NCBI GenBank assembly: GCA_003254905.1
Contig: QANU01020707.1
Location: forward strand, 150,188 to 214,187
Source: Nissolia schottii
Taxonomy: Eukaryota; Streptophyta; Magnoliopsida; Fabales; Fabaceae
Direction: 5' to 3'
DNA: 64,000 nucleotides
Shown piece by piece: positions 1-12,289 of this stretch. A program made the translations under genes and the position numbers. Numbering within the stretch: position 1 is the stretch's first letter; each line of letters opens with the position of its first letter. The notes below the pieces were generated by a model. It searched no databases and was not told where the DNA came from. It saw only the letters and a program-made list of their open reading frames with translations.

Positions 1-223
1 TGTCGATAGCTAACGTAAAATTTTGCCAAATCTTCATGACATGGATCAACGATTACATAGTGTTGAGGCTAGGCCATTGCTCGAAAGCAACGCGCTGCAT
101 TACTTGCGTGCAGTGTCAAAAGAGTAAGAGCCACTATATGGTGCCCAGATGCAGTGAAAAATATGTAAGGGTTACTGCATTTTCGTGAATGGGTGCGGGT
201 AAATAAGTTAGTTCATAAGAATG

Positions 224-1255
224 TAGGTAGGATACGTTTTGATACATGGAATGTAGGAATACTCATTGGTAAATCAATGGAAATAGTAGATATCATGATT
301 AGAAGAAGGACAAATTTTATGTGCCTACAAGAAACTAAGTGGGTAGGAGAGAAGCTAAGGAGTTAGATACTTCTAGGTTTAAGCTTTAATACGCTGGGAG
401 GCAAAATCTAGAAATGGGGTAGGCATAATTGCAAATAAGGTCTAGAAAAATGATGTGGTAGATGTTAAAAGAATAGGTGACAGGATCATAGCATTAAAAT
501 TTGTAGTTGAGAGAGACACCTTTAATGTCATTAGTACATATGCACCACAAGTAGGATTAGAGGAGCACCACAAAATATGTTATTGGGAGGATTTAGAAGG
601 CCTAATTCATGGCATACTTGTAGAAGAAAAGATTTTCTTAGGAGGGGACCTAAATGGCCATGTGAGGAGGGAAGCTAGTGGATAGGAGGGGTTGCATAGG
701 GGATATGGAATTGGAGTAGCGAATGCAAAGGGTAGGACCATACTAGATTTTTCGTTACCTTTCCATTTTACAATAGCGAACACATGTTTTAGGAAACGGG
801 ACGAACATCTCATCACCTATAAGAGTGGATTGACTTGTTCACATATTAATTTCTTTCTAATAAGAAAATCGAATAGAAAACTTTGCACAAATTGCAAAGT
901 AATACCTGGTGAAAGTCTAACTACTCAACATAGGGTCTTGGTAATGGATGTATGTGTTTTGAAGCAAGTGAAAAGAAACAACCAGGAGAGGATCCCAATG
1001 ATTAAGTGGTGGCAATTGAAGGGCGAAAAACACAGGATTTTCCAAAGAAGGGTTATGGAAGAAGTGAGTTGGGAGACACAAGGAAAGGTAAATGAGTTAT
1101 GGGATAAGATGTCCGAAGAGATCAAGAAGGTGGCAAGAGAGACACTAGGGGAATTTAGGGGCCTTGGATTTAAAGGTAAAGAGTCTTGGTGGTGGGATAA
1201 AAGTGTACAAGATAAAGTCAAGGAAAAAAAGGAATACTTCAAAAACTTGGTTTAG
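224..1255 (+). pseudogene. LINE endonuclease domain, broken
   Basis: Translation from about 224 gives the start of an exonuclease-endonuclease-phosphatase domain (TWNVG, then LQETKWVG near 325-350). Open stretches at 455-685 (STYAPQ, GGDLNGHV) and 692-1255 follow. TYAPQ and GDLNGH are core landmarks of the LINE endonuclease that nicks target DNA before reverse transcription. The final catalytic SDH-type motif is not clear. Stops lie near 364, 683 and 1253. Residues 120-187 of the second stretch (WWWDKSVQ, VKEKKEYFK) form the linker towards the reverse transcriptase. The family call is firm; the exact clade is not. Confidence 0.75.
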
Positions 1256-2975
1256 ATGTAAGAATGCTGAAAATTGGAAAAAAAATATAAGACAATTAGG
1301 AGAGAAACAAAAAAAACCAAAGAACGAAGCATGAGTTAGGGCTTTTGATGGGTTATACCAATCCTTAGGCACTAAAGGAGGGGAGAAGGGTACTTACAAG
1401 TTAGCTAAAGGTAAGGAAAGAAGAGTAAAAGACTTGGACCAAGTAAAGTGCATTAATGACGAGGAGGATAAAGTCTTGGTCACAGAACAAGACATCAAGA
1501 TTAAGTGGATGAACTACTTTTAGAAGTTGTTTAATGATGGGCAAGATTCTCTCCCACAATCAGATAGATTAAACATCAGGGACGAAGATCAGAAGTATAC
1601 TTTTTATCGTAGAATACAAGAAGTAGAGGTAAAAGAAGCTTTGAAGCGGATCGAGAATGGTAGGGCAATAGGACTAGACAACATACTTATTGAGGTATGG
1701 AAATGCCTTGGATTAAAAGGAACATAGTGGCTCACAATGCTTTTTCAATGAGATCATGAGGTTGAAGAAAATACCAGATGGGTGGAGGAGGAGTGTCTTG
1801 GTTCCCATCTTCAAAAACAAGGGAGATATACAAAATTGTGCAAACTACAGAAGGATTAAACTCATGAGCCACACTATGAAATTATAGGAAAGAGAAATTG
1901 AAAGGAGATTGAGACAGAAGACCCACATCACAGAATATCAGTTTGGTTGTATGCTTGGGAGGTCTCCCATCAACTTATTGCGGAGATTGATGGAGAGATA
2001 TCGAAAGGACCAAAGAGATTTCCATATGGTTTTCATTGATTTGGAGAAAGCATACAATAGGGTGCCAACAGAGATTTTATGAAAGGTTTTGGAGAAGAAA
2101 GGAGTTCAGATTGCTTACATATAAGCAATCAAAGATATGTATGACAGAGTCACAACTAGCATAAGAATGCAAGGTGGACCGGCAGAGGAATTCCCCATCA
2201 CCATTGGTCTACATCAAGGGTAAAAGTATGGGTCCTTATCTTTTCACACTTCTATTGGAGGCTCTTACTGAACACATTCAAGGCCTAGTTCCTCAATGCA
2301 TGCTTTTCGCGGATGACATTGTTTTGGTGGGAGAGTTGAGAGAAGAGTTAAATGGAACGTTAAAACTATGGAGACAAGCGTTGGAAACACACGATTTTTG
2401 TATAAGCAGAAGTAAGACTGAATATATAGAATGTAAGTTTAGTAAGAGGTGTACAAATCCAAAAGTAGATGTGAAAATTAGAGATGATGCTATACCACAC
2501 ATCACAAGATTCAAGTACCTTGACCCCATTATTCAAAATGATGGAGAGATAGAGAGTAATGTTAATCATAGGATCCAAGCTGGGTGGATGAAATGGAGGA
2601 GTGCACCGGGAGTTCTATGTGATAGAAAAGTGGCACTCAAACTTAAGGCAAAATTTTACCGCACAGTTGTAAGACCAGCAATGTTATACGGGACAGAATG
2701 TTGGGTAGTAAAAAGCCAACAGGAGAATAAACTCAATGTTGCGGAAATGAGGATGCTACGGTGGATGAGTAGACATACTAAACAAGATAGGATTAGGAAC
2801 GATTGCATTAGGGAGAAGGTCAGGGTAGCACCTGTAGTACAAAAGATAGTAGAATCTCATCTTAGATGGTTAGGACATGTGAGAAAAAGACCATTAGAAG
2901 CCCAGTAAAGATAGTAGATCAAATGACAGGTAACTCATTAACTAAAAGTAAGGGAAGATTTAGAAAAACTATCAA
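1256..2975 (+). pseudogene. LINE reverse transcriptase, broken
   Basis: The linker continues in fragments (YQSLGTKEG near 1350-1380). An open piece at 1527-1727 ends in NGRAIGLDN, a decayed form of the usual GKAxGPD motif. 1740-2170 reads FKNKGDIQNCANYR and FIDLEKAYNRVP, with the motif A aspartate kept but several stops. 2174-2908 is open for 244 codons, with YLFTLLLEALTEHI (motif B region), the catalytic FADDIVLV (about 2304-2328), thumb residues and a C-terminal RWLGHVRKRP. Readable homology continues past the stop to about 2975. The enzyme would copy element RNA at the nicked target; this copy cannot. Confidence 0.8.
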
Positions 2976-2990
2976 AAAAACTATTAAAAG

Positions 2991-3593
2991 AGATTTATGA
3001 ATTATACAATTATTTTAAAAAAATATCAAAATAAAAATGTGAATAATTATTTAAAAACAAAAGGACCCACATATAAACAATATTAAATTTAAAATAAAAT
3101 TAACTCAATTCCAAAAGGTTAGCTCTAAAGAATCCCCAACTAAACATCTAAAATGTGAAATTTGTAAATATACAACAAATTCTAATTCAATAGCTCAACT
3201 CAAAAGCTAGTTCTAACAAAGATTAAAATAAAAAATTGTCAAAAGCATAGCGTGAGAATCAATTCCCATCCATATTACACACCCAAAAAAAAACATGAAA
3301 AACAGTGGAAGGGAAAAAGAAAAAAAACAAAAAGAAAGTAAAAGCAAACAAAATTGAGCCTATCCTCAGTGGAAATTGAAGAAGAGTTTGGGCAGAACCA
3401 TTTGTAGAATTACAACAAAAAACACAACCTTATTACATGGAACTGCGTCTACAAATTGCAAAATAGAAAATAGAAAAATCGGAAATCTCCCACCAACTAA
3501 AAACCAAGACAAAAAGGAAACACCGCAACCACTTACAAACAAGATTTTGAAAGGCAAAAAAAGAGAGAAAAACTGGTATATATACAACAACTT
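2991..3593. other. A-rich spacer and COI1 3' flank
   Basis: Between the LINE remnant and the COI1 stop codon. The + strand is strongly A-rich (3000-3350). The part nearest COI1 (about 3370-3593) should hold its 3' UTR. A minus-strand AATAAG near 3430 is the best poly(A)-signal-like hexamer I could see, about 160 nt after the stop. No gene is supported here. Confidence 0.35.
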
Positions 3594-6500
3594 TTACGTG
3601 TCAATTTCTTCGTACTCCGCAGGATTCAATGGTCTAACGGTATCCGGAAAATCCGTCCTCGGTCCCGCGAGTGAGTAATACGCGAGGATATGCGCCGGGT
3701 GATCCACCGGCAGCCCATCCGGGTGAACAGCCACACGCCTGGAAGGAATCAGCTCAATGTTCCAAAATGGCCTTGCCATCGCCAAAAGATCGCGGCCTGA
3801 AGGCGACGCACCGTAGCCTTGCACCCAAAGGTACCTCAACGAAGTCAAGCGCGTGGCAGCCACAGCCAGCGCGTATTCGCTGAAAAACGAACAACCCCTC
3901 ATCTCGAGCTTCTGAAGGCTTGGGCACCCCTTGGAAAACTCCAAAAGGCCCCTGTCAGTTTCGCCCACGTAGCCCAATAGCATCCACCTCACGTTAGGGC
4001 TGTACTGCCCGATATAACTAAGGCCCACATCGGTGAGCCCACCAGGCCTTAGGTATAAAGCAAACCTTCTCAACTTATCACAGCCTCTGAGTAATGCTCT
4101 TACCCCGTTGTCAAGGGGTAAGTCAGTAATTTTCTCCTCACGGTCAAGGAGGACGAGGCGGAAGTCACAGAGGTTTTTTAAGTGGGTCCCGATGTGTTCT
4201 AGGCAGGCGTTGGTGATGTCGGAGACATAGACAGCCATGTATTGGAGGTCAGGGCAGCCCTGGGAGAGCGCGATTAGGCCTCTCTGCGAGACGACTCCTT
4301 CTTCCTCTGCCATTCCTTGGTCGTCGTCACCTCGTTCAATGCGGAGGCGCTTTAGTTTCCGGCAGGATCGGGCTAGGACTTCTAGGCCTGTGTCGCCGAT
4401 CACGTTCCTTGACTGCGCCCACAAGAGGAAAAGATTGTCAATTCATTATTACATAAACATTTCAAATTGTAGTCACTGGAAACTAACGTGTTATTTAAAA
4501 AAGAGCCTCCTAACTCATCCTCTAAGCAATGAATAAAGTATTGCAATAAATGCTTTGAAATCTTAAAAAATAATTAAATTTTACCTCATTTAATAGTTAT
4601 GAATATTATTACAAGAATGAGTTGAGAGAAGATAGCATTACTCATAGATTCATCTTCATTTAGGATTGAAGGTGATCCAAACATGTTATAGCTCAAGTTT
4701 AGCTCGATAATAATATGCTCGGCTCAAGTTTGACTTAAAATGAGACTAAATTTTTTGGCTCGAGCTCAACTCATCAAAAACACCTAATCAGGAGCAGCTC
4801 AAGTGTGATTGGTGTGTTCAAGTTAGGTGTAAATTGAGCCCTTTTAATGCTGTTTAGTCCTAAAAATAGGAAAATTAAAGCTTCACTTATTCAATAAACG
4901 AGCTTAGACTCTTAAGCTTGACTCATGAGCTAATTAATGAGTTTAGCTTATTTGACTATTAACAAATCATAAGTTGATTTAATTCACTTCTGGTCCTGAT
5001 TAGAGTATGTTAGGGCTCATAACATTTATTGAGTAGATATATGCAAAACTATAGAATAGAGGTATCCAGCTAAACTAGGAAACCTAGTTAAATTAAAAGA
5101 AATGTAAAGAGCCAATGAGCTATAAGTGATAACTCAAGTGGTACCTCCCCTTTCGCTAAATAACTAGGAAGTTATGACATTTTAATTTGGGGTCCAATTC
5201 CGGTTGGCTCTCACTTTTCCCTCCCTACTGAGAACTCCGATGTAAAAATATAAAATAAAATAAAAATTATAAAAAAGGATCTGAAAAATTACCTCTAGGA
5301 CTTCCAAGTTGGGGCACTTTTGGATTAAGGTACAGTGATCCTCTGTATCCAGAAATGCATAGACAAGGTCCAATTTCTTGAGCGAGGCAGCATAAGGGAA
5401 CATTATAGGCATCTCATTCTTTCCAATGTAAGTCAGACCCAACCTGTTCATTTTTGCCGACAAAGTCACGGCTGAGTACTTCTCTGGTTCCTCGTTGTAG
5501 GAGCCCCCACAAAATTCTTCCAGAGCAGTCGCGTTCCGAAAGAAGTTGACAAGCTCCAATATTTCGCAGTCGGTGATCTTCACGGAGACCAAGTTGGGGC
5601 AATTCTTGGCTATAAGCTCAAGGTCCTCAACCTTGACCTTGTTGAAATCTGTCAGGTAAAAATTCAGTGTCTCAAGAACTGTATTGTTCACTGCAAGCTC
5701 ATGGAGCCAGTCGCCGTCTTTCTCAACAACAGTGCTTTCCTCCAAAAGCAAGGTTCTCAAATTCCTGCCAAAAATTTTGGGGGGGGGGATTACATTCCGA
5801 GTTGCACTAGTAATTTTTAATTGCAGAAAGATTTCCACCTTCAATGAAGCAAGGACTCGGATCATTACAGATTTAACCATCAGATTAGCCTCAGAAGCTG
5901 GCAATTGACTTCAAAATTGTTCCTGAAGTTTTTAAACCCTCCTGGGTTCACAAAGTTGGCGAAAGTCATTTAACTTATATCCCTTCGACATAATTTGACC
6001 AACTTTCAACAAATTCATGACCTCGTAGGAGTTTCCAAATGTCAGGGCCAAAATTGAAGTCAGTTGCCAACTTTGTATACTAAAGATGCCTAGTATGACA
6101 AGACAATTTATCCAAACTCTAGATTGTTGAACATAAGCATATTGTAATATAAGAATTTAGAGGCTTAAAATTTAGAACAGGATGACATTCACAAGCTGCA
6201 ACATTGCTAAAATGCAGCAGAACATCACCTTAGTTTGAAAAAGATGAAAGGCAATGGATAGAGTAATACTACATAACCAAGAAAAAAGGAATTAACAGAA
6301 TTTTTTTACAGAAAATAAAACTAACTAATAAATCAATCAAGTGGTATGATGATCCACTTATCAACTTGCATAATATATCATTCTAACCAATGAATTTTGG
6401 TAAAATTTTTGGCTTTCTAGCCGTTTCCTCTTTAGACAAAACAAAGAAAACTAATGACGATTTAACTGAGCACCAAAAGTTAACCATTAATTAACGTAGA

Positions 6501-7517
6501 GGCACCTAAAAGAGAAGCTAATTACACTAAAATTGCTGCACAACATGAAGCATGTATACTCAAAAGATTTCATAACTTAGAAAACGAGGGAGGAAAGTGG
6601 TGGGAGTAAGTCAGAGAGTTAATTAGTTACAAATACAATTATGCAGTCAATTGTGAAAAAGCATATTACATACTATAGGGATTAGTAGTTGAGTATAGTA
6701 TTAACTGAACCAAATCCTAAATTCTCTCGTTGACTTGACATATATACATAGAGATGACCAATTCAAATTACAGAAAACAGCTCCTAAATTTTTTTTTTCG
6801 ATGAATCAATGTTTCCAATGGAAACAGGCTTGACACCGAGCTAGGGAGGCAGAGATACAACACACCCACACTGCCACTGAAAACAACACCCACTGGCCAG
6901 ATTATGGAAAAAAAGACAAAGGATCAAGTATAGCGGTTATTATTTTAATGCAGTGTAGGTATATGATTGATTCGATTCAGAGAGCAAAAGGAAGAACACA
7001 AATTTGAATCTTTCAAGCAACATCATATTCAAGGATTCAAATAAATTTCATCACAATTTTAGTCAACAGATACAGGAATTCCATAATCTCTAGGACTTTT
7101 CCATTCATCAAATGATGAATCACTAAACTTATCTAGTATTTATTTACGGGATGTGGACCAATTCATCAGCATGAAATGAACTAATAAGACTCGGATGATT
7201 TAATTTTTTTGGCATATAATGAAATTCAAAAAGCAATGTCTGGCGCAAAATGCACCCAAAATCAATATCCAGATATTTTCATCATGACAGATAATGCAGT
7301 GAGTGGGGCAGGACTTCTTATAAAAGGAAATAGGAAGGGGGAGGGGGAGGGGGAGGTGGAGAACAAACTTCTTAATAAACAACTTGGAGTGCAGAACATG
7401 AACAAAACAGAGGAAATTCAAAACAAATGAGACCACCTAGACCTAGCATTACTAATTGCACCCTGAAAATTCAAAAAAGAAATGATAAGTATAAGATTAT
7501 CTTAGAAATTTTGAAAT

Positions 7518-7548
<31 letters not shown>

Positions 7549-8813
7549 TTATATATAATTTTTTAATGAAAAAGAATCAAACGATAAAAGTTTTTATTAG
7601 ATTTATGCATTAGTATAAATTTAAAATTTAAAATAATAGTATAGTACTTTTCAACCAAAACTCCTCCTCCTGTAATTTTCCTAATTTAAGATGCACGCTA
7701 TAAAAGCTCTTAAAAATAGTAACAGACAAAAAGGTCAGTAAAATGCATTCCACTACAAGAAGGAGGGAGCAGGTTTCAGAATCCAAAAACATTAACGAAG
7801 CACAAACTCTCAAAACCATTCCACGAATCACAGGTGGCAGTAATCATGATTTTCTCTATTAACAACAACACGTACCATCCTCCAAAATTAGCTACTCTAG
7901 CGAGCATAGCAACCATGAACCCATGACATCAAAAAGGGGAAAGAAAGAAAGAAGAATTTCAGTATAGTTCTGTTCTAATGAATAGCTCAGAGTGATGGCT
8001 AGATGCATAAAACCCTCCCCAGAATTCGAACTCGTAATATTACGGATTAAAATCATCTGAGATTATATAATTCACTTCCATCGCCAACAACCACTTCTAG
8101 ATTAACTTTAATGATAAGATTAGTCCTCCAAACTCAAAAAAAAAATAAATAAATAAATAAAATTACCAACTGAGATTCGGGTTTGAATCTCTCAATTCAA
8201 GGGCTAACCAACCGCAACTTGGCGAATCATCGTTCGAATCTCAGCTAAGAAAACACATCCAATCCAATCCGAACTCTAAAACATAAACAAAAAGAAGAAA
8301 GAGAGGAGTTAGATACCTGCAAAATCGACCGATATAGTAGAGGCCATCGGTGGAGAACCAAGAGCACTTCTCGAGCCGGAGGGCTAGGAGCACGTGGCCC
8401 TTGGCACGTGCCAGAAGCTGGAGATCGGAGTCCCTCACAATCATGCGCCGGAAGTGCAGAGACTTCAAGCAATCGAAGTAGCACGAGATCTCCTTGACCC
8501 AAGGGGTCACGAACCCTCCCCAGTCCTCCGGTATGAGGTTGAACATCGCCGCCCTCGGCTTCCCCTTCAGCTTCAGCGACTCCAGGTGCGGGAACCGCCG
8601 CCTGAGCCGGTCCGGCGTGGTGGTGTAGCAGAGCGCGATTGTCACGTGCTTCCGAGTCAGCGAGTCCAGCTCGTACCACCGCCGGCACACCTGCGACACC
8701 GCATCCCTGTCCTTCGGGTCGTGGATGTACGGCATCACGAGGTCGAGGACCACGTCGGAGAGCACCGTCAGCATCCCCCTCTTTCCGCAGCCGCCGTCAT
8801 CCGTCGCCGCCAT
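3594..8813 (-). CDS. COI1: COI1-like F-box/LRR jasmonate co-receptor
   Basis: Three exons join in frame: 8813-8317, 5764-5293 and 4412-3594 (497+472+819 nt, 595 codons plus TAA). Donors are CAG|GTATCT and GAG|GTAATT; acceptors are TGGCAG|G and GCGCAG|T. Known COI1 proteins are about 590 residues with this three-exon layout. Residues ~16-58 form the F-box (DPKDRDAVSQVCRRW) that docks on the SCF core; the rest is leucine-rich repeats. COI1 binds JA-Ile with JAZ repressors and directs their ubiquitination in the nucleus. By homology the hormone-contact residues are all kept: R87, R347, Y385, R408, Y443. The start is the ATG of MAATDDGG, not an in-frame ATG 15 codons upstream that would add a hydrophobic leader absent from the family. 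No frameshift or stop was seen. Confidence 0.96.
4670..5015. mobile_element. Decayed MITE-like repeat in COI1 intron 2
   Basis: Scattered inverted words of the GCTCGAGCTC / AAGCTTGACTC type (GCTCAAGTTTAGCTCG near 4690, GGCTCGAGCTCAACTC near 4760, AGCTTGACTCATGAGC near 4915) resemble short non-autonomous elements common in plant introns. Ends and target duplication are not clear. Confidence 0.35.
5108..5278 (+). mobile_element. tRNA-derived SINE remnant in COI1 intron 2
   Basis: TAACTCAAGTGG near 5130 matches a pol III box A with one change. GGTCCAATTCC near 5190 resembles box B at suitable spacing. The unit ends in an A-rich tail of AATAA-like repeats (5240-5275). Clean flanking duplications were not found, so this is an old copy. 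Confidence 0.5.
5765..8316 (-). other. COI1 intron 1 (2.55 kb) with simple repeats
   Basis: Lies between a GT donor (8316-8315) and an AG acceptor (5766-5765) preceded on the coding strand by a long C run (plus-strand G run 5780-5789) and T-rich sequence. It contains a GGGGGA repeat (7336-7356) and an AT dinucleotide run (7531-7560). Two TTCGAA-type box B-like stretches (8020-8045 and 8180-8200) may be SINE debris. No coding exon is supported. Confidence 0.7.
7531..7560. repeat. AT dinucleotide microsatellite
   Basis: Nearly pure TA repeat following a run of A, inside COI1 intron 1. Confidence 0.9.
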
Positions 8814-9470
8814 CGCAAAAACAGAGCAACTAAACCAAAAAAAAAAAAAAGAAAACAAGAAATCTGATGGGAAGTTTTAAAGATGGATGATTTCTGTATT
8901 AGGGTATCGGAAACTAATGGAAAGATCCAAACCTGTCGATTCAGATCGGTGGAAAGTGGGGGAAAAAAAAAAACTTAAAAAATTAGGGGTAAACGGAGCG
9001 AAGCTCAGAGGAGCTCTTTTTTTCTTTTATTTAATTCATTTTTTTTCTCTCAAACATTCAAGAAGTTCAAACAGTTGAGAAGCTTGGTGTTAGAACGACA
9101 CGTGGGGGTGGTGAATAATAGCGTGGTAGCGTGGAGCCGCAGGAGTAGCGCGCCGCAAAACCGGTTTTTTCTTTTTCTTTTTTGGTTTTTCAGTGGTTCG
9201 GTTCCGCAAGTGGAAGAGAGGAGGAAGAAGAAGAGAGGAAGAAGGGATGGGGACCGAAAAGGGGATCCGGCCAATCGAAGAAGGAAGGGTGAGGAGGGGA
9301 AGAAGACATAGTGGAAGGGGAAAGAGCGGACGGTGGAGATTGCGTGATGGGGGAGGGGAGGCAATCGGACGGTGACAGTTGGAAACAGTTTTTTTGTGAT
9401 TATGGGGAATGGATCGGACCCTTAAAAATAATATATCTATATATAGATATATATAGGGGAGAAGGAAAGG
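8814..9470 (-). promoter_or_regulatory. COI1 5' flank: leader and promoter candidate
   Basis: On the coding strand this region is rich in CT and CTT tracts (complement of 9195-9320), typical of plant 5' leaders. A TATA-like stretch lies at 9427-9456. If it is used, the leader would be about 600 nt. A palindromic G-box, CACGTG, lies at 9099-9104 in an ACACGTGG context, about 290 bp before the ATG. G-boxes are bound by MYC2-type bHLH factors of jasmonate signalling and by bZIP factors. Use of either element is inference. Confidence 0.45.
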
Positions 9471-9997
9471 AACACAATCACAGAGCCAAAAAAAAGAGGG
9501 TCAGAGAAAATGCTAAGGAGTAACTGTAGTTATTATGTAACAATAGGGCACAGAAGGCCGCGTGAGAGAAAGAGAGAGAGGACACACAGCAGCTAGGGTG
9601 CAGGGGAAAACGACAAAAAAATAATAATAATAACTTGCTCTCACCGTTGGAAATTAATGTCACAAACGTAATCGTTGGAAAGGAGAGAGTGATGTGCCAA
9701 TAGATAAATATAAAAAGTTTGCGGCTAATATATAGAGAGAAAAGGTGTTAGATAAGCACAATTGTATCACTTTATTTATTATTTATAGGTACATTTATAA
9801 TAAACTAGGTGAATCTCACAAATAATTGGGTATTTTTAACAAAATTAATGAGACTTATTTTTGTTGTAAATGTATCTAAAAATAAGATTATAGAATTGTC
9901 CTCATATCAATTTTTTTCGCTTATGTTAATAGACATTTTAGGTCTTTTCATGTGCTTTTCTTTTTAAGAATTAGACTATTCATCTTTACTAATTTTT
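9471..9997. other. Intergenic, nothing recognised
   Basis: GA-rich then AT-rich sequence (GAGAGAAAGAGAGAGAG near 9565, AATAATAATAA near 9620). No gene, RNA or clear repeat boundary. Confidence 0.5.
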
Positions 9998-10280
9998 AAT
10001 TGGGAAAAGAAAATTTATCCCCCCTAAACAATGAATTATGTGTACTTCATTCCTTAAATTTTTAAAAGGTGTATAGACTCCCTAACAATTTTTTTTTTTT
10101 GCAAATAAGACTTTTTGATAATTTTTGCAACTAAATATTATTTATTGACTAAATTACCATTCTTTCTTTCCCTTCTTTCCTTTTCCTCTTCCTCTTCCTC
10201 TTCCTTTTTCCCTCTCATCTTTATCCTACAACCTCTCATGTCACCTCCAAAAGAAAAACATAAATAAAATACAAATATCA
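9998..10280 (+). repeat. Left inverted arm of the Mutator-like element
   Basis: Pairs with 13405-13702 in inverse orientation, roughly 75-80% by eye. It includes the pyrimidine tract TTCCTCTTCCTCTTCC (10186-10206). Confidence 0.75.
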
Positions 10281-10700
10281 TTTGTGAATAAAATTTAACA
10301 TTTTGTGGTGACATTGTGGTAGTACAATGAGATCCATGACCTTAAGGCCAGTTGTGACTAACTAGATCCAGAGTGCACTCGTGAGTGTTGAGCATGTTGA
10401 CATATATTGCATTGCATCTCATGGGCACCACTCCAACTTGGGAACAAGCCATATAGTTAGTGTTGAGTAATCTTGGGGCGTTGTGATTTAGGCATATCTA
10501 TGTTGGTGTCAATTAAATTAATTTCTTGTTCGATATGTATATATGAAGGTAAGGATGGGTGAGCCATTTGTAGGAATGTACAGATATTAATGGGATATGG
10601 TCATCAAATGGAATGTCCAAGCAAATGCAGTCATTCAACCCACACAGTTTTTTTTTCAATTAAAATTGAATAAGTTCTTTTTGTTCAATAATCTTGGTTT

Positions 10701-12189
10701 TGTAACGACCCAAAAATCGTTACCAGTACGCAAGGGACTAATTCCCTCACGGAAGTCTCTTAGGAATGCTTTTCAAAAAAACATGTTCTTTAACTTTAAT
10801 TAAAAACAAATAAAACTTTCTTTTTATAAATAAATATAAACTCTTTTACAATGAACATAAATATACACGATAAAATACGTGACTAGTGTGAAGATCCTAC
10901 CTGTATACAATTGAAGCACTCTAGACATGACTCGATACAAAATAAAATAAAACTAACATCTTATAGGTAGCTTCACCTCAAAGTGAACTACTGACTCTTG
11001 AATTCTGATGTCACTACACTGATCATAGACTCCATGCACTGCTACTCTGCTTGGTAACCTATAATTGGAGAGGGATGTTGAGGGGTGAGAACTCTAGGAA
11101 GAGTCTCAACGAATGGTCGTCCGCACAGCGATATGGGACACTTCAAAAACATGACATGCAGATGCAATACATAATATAACAATAAACATAAAATATTTAT
11201 ATAATAATAAATAATAGATAAAAGCATTTGAAAACATAAGCAAGTAAGGAGTTCTCTAGATAGACGTTTCGAGCATTACAGTTTAGCTGTTCCTAAAATG
11301 TCTAGGCTTTACGATTTTGCCCTAATCTACATGATATGATACATAACACTCGGTATCACGGGCTGTCATGTCTGGGCTTTATGATCTTGCCTTAAATCTA
11401 CATGAATTTTATTCTACTTGACGATCGTACAAGATATATCAAGGTCAACGTAGGTTGTCGCTAACTTACAGTTCTATCCTAGATATAACTCCAATGAAAA
11501 CAAGTTAAACATTGTCACATGAAATGGCATGAACATGATAACATAATGCCTTACTTTATGAATGATAGCATAGCGTGACTTTAATCATGAATATCCACAC
11601 ACATGCAACATGACATATTTAATACAATAAAATAGGTGGTCCCATGTAGTTCAAAAAAAAGGTTTCATGACTTTCTAAAATAATTTCATAAATAGCTCCT
11701 TTCATAAATAAAGATGATTTCTAAAATAAATCATTATTTTCTTAAATAAGGAAATTCATAAATAATAAATAATAACTAATTTCATAATTACTTAAAATAA
11801 AACATTAAGTTCCACCTCTTAGGCTTTTATAAACACGCATAAATAAAATAATTCTAAAATAAATAATAAAAAACTTTTAAAATAAATACATGGTCTAAAA
11901 TAGACCGTGAAGAAAGTCACTCACCTGAAATGGTTGACTGCTAAGGAGCACTAAGTTGGGAGCTCCTGACGCCCTACGTGGAGGCACTGCTTCCCCACAA
12001 ACAGAAAATGAGAGAGAGAAAAGAAATAAAAAGGATTGGAGGGAAAAGTCTCACAAAAATGGAACATTTCAAGATCTTGAGTGAATTAACAAATCTAAAC
12101 ACTTACGAGAAACTTCTATATATATGAGGAGAAGGAGACCCCCTTCCATGATGTATCCGATGTAGGACTCCAAACAGCAAGTCGTTACA
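10701..12189 (-). repeat. LTR-like repeat inside the Mutator-like element
   Basis: Bounded by TGTAACGACCC at 10701 and, on the minus strand, TGTAACGACTT at 12189, giving TG...CA ends. The first ~330 bp closely match 56969-57290 (CGCAAGGGACTA..TTCCCT, CACTCTAGACATGACT, AGGTAGCTTCACCTCAA). The other end matches 14269-14560 in inverse orientation (ACATCG, TATA box, TTCACTCAAGA, GAAGCAGTGCCTC). This looks like a dispersed LTR or LTR-like promoter repeat. No target duplication was found. Confidence 0.5.
12117..12124 (-). promoter_or_regulatory. TATA box of the LTR-like repeat
   Basis: TATATATA followed on the minus strand by the same TTCACTCAAGA...GAAGCAGTGCCTC sequence that follows the TATAAATA at 14392-14399 in the related repeat. 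Conservation of this layout supports promoter use. Confidence 0.5.
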
Positions 12190-12289
12190 GCGCTCCTAGC
12201 GCCCTCTCCACTTTGTGTTGCTGCAGCACGCCTAGGGCGCTGTAGCGCACCAACGTTTCCCCTTTTTTCCCTCTTCTTTTTCTAGGGAT

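Larger units (their letters stand above)
60..2990 (+). mobile_element. Decayed LINE (non-LTR retrotransposon)
   Basis: An apurinic-type endonuclease followed by a reverse transcriptase, in one order and on one strand, with no LTRs. The coding region is about 2.75 kb and appears to have been a single ORF, which fits RTE-like or short L1-like plant LINEs whose proteins are often labelled 'craniofacial development protein 2-like'. Many stops and frame changes break it, so it is inactive. The 3' end runs into an A-rich stretch near 2990-3060. No target-site duplication was found, and the 5' boundary is a guess because the sequence before about 224 is non-coding. Confidence 0.8.

Noticed and set aside
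7754..7764. CACTACAAGAA in COI1 intron 1, CACTA-end-like
   Set aside because: No partner end, no 3-bp duplication, no interior features; likely chance.
8394..8867. 157-codon + strand frame
   Set aside because: Antisense shadow of COI1 exon 1; high GC keeps it open.
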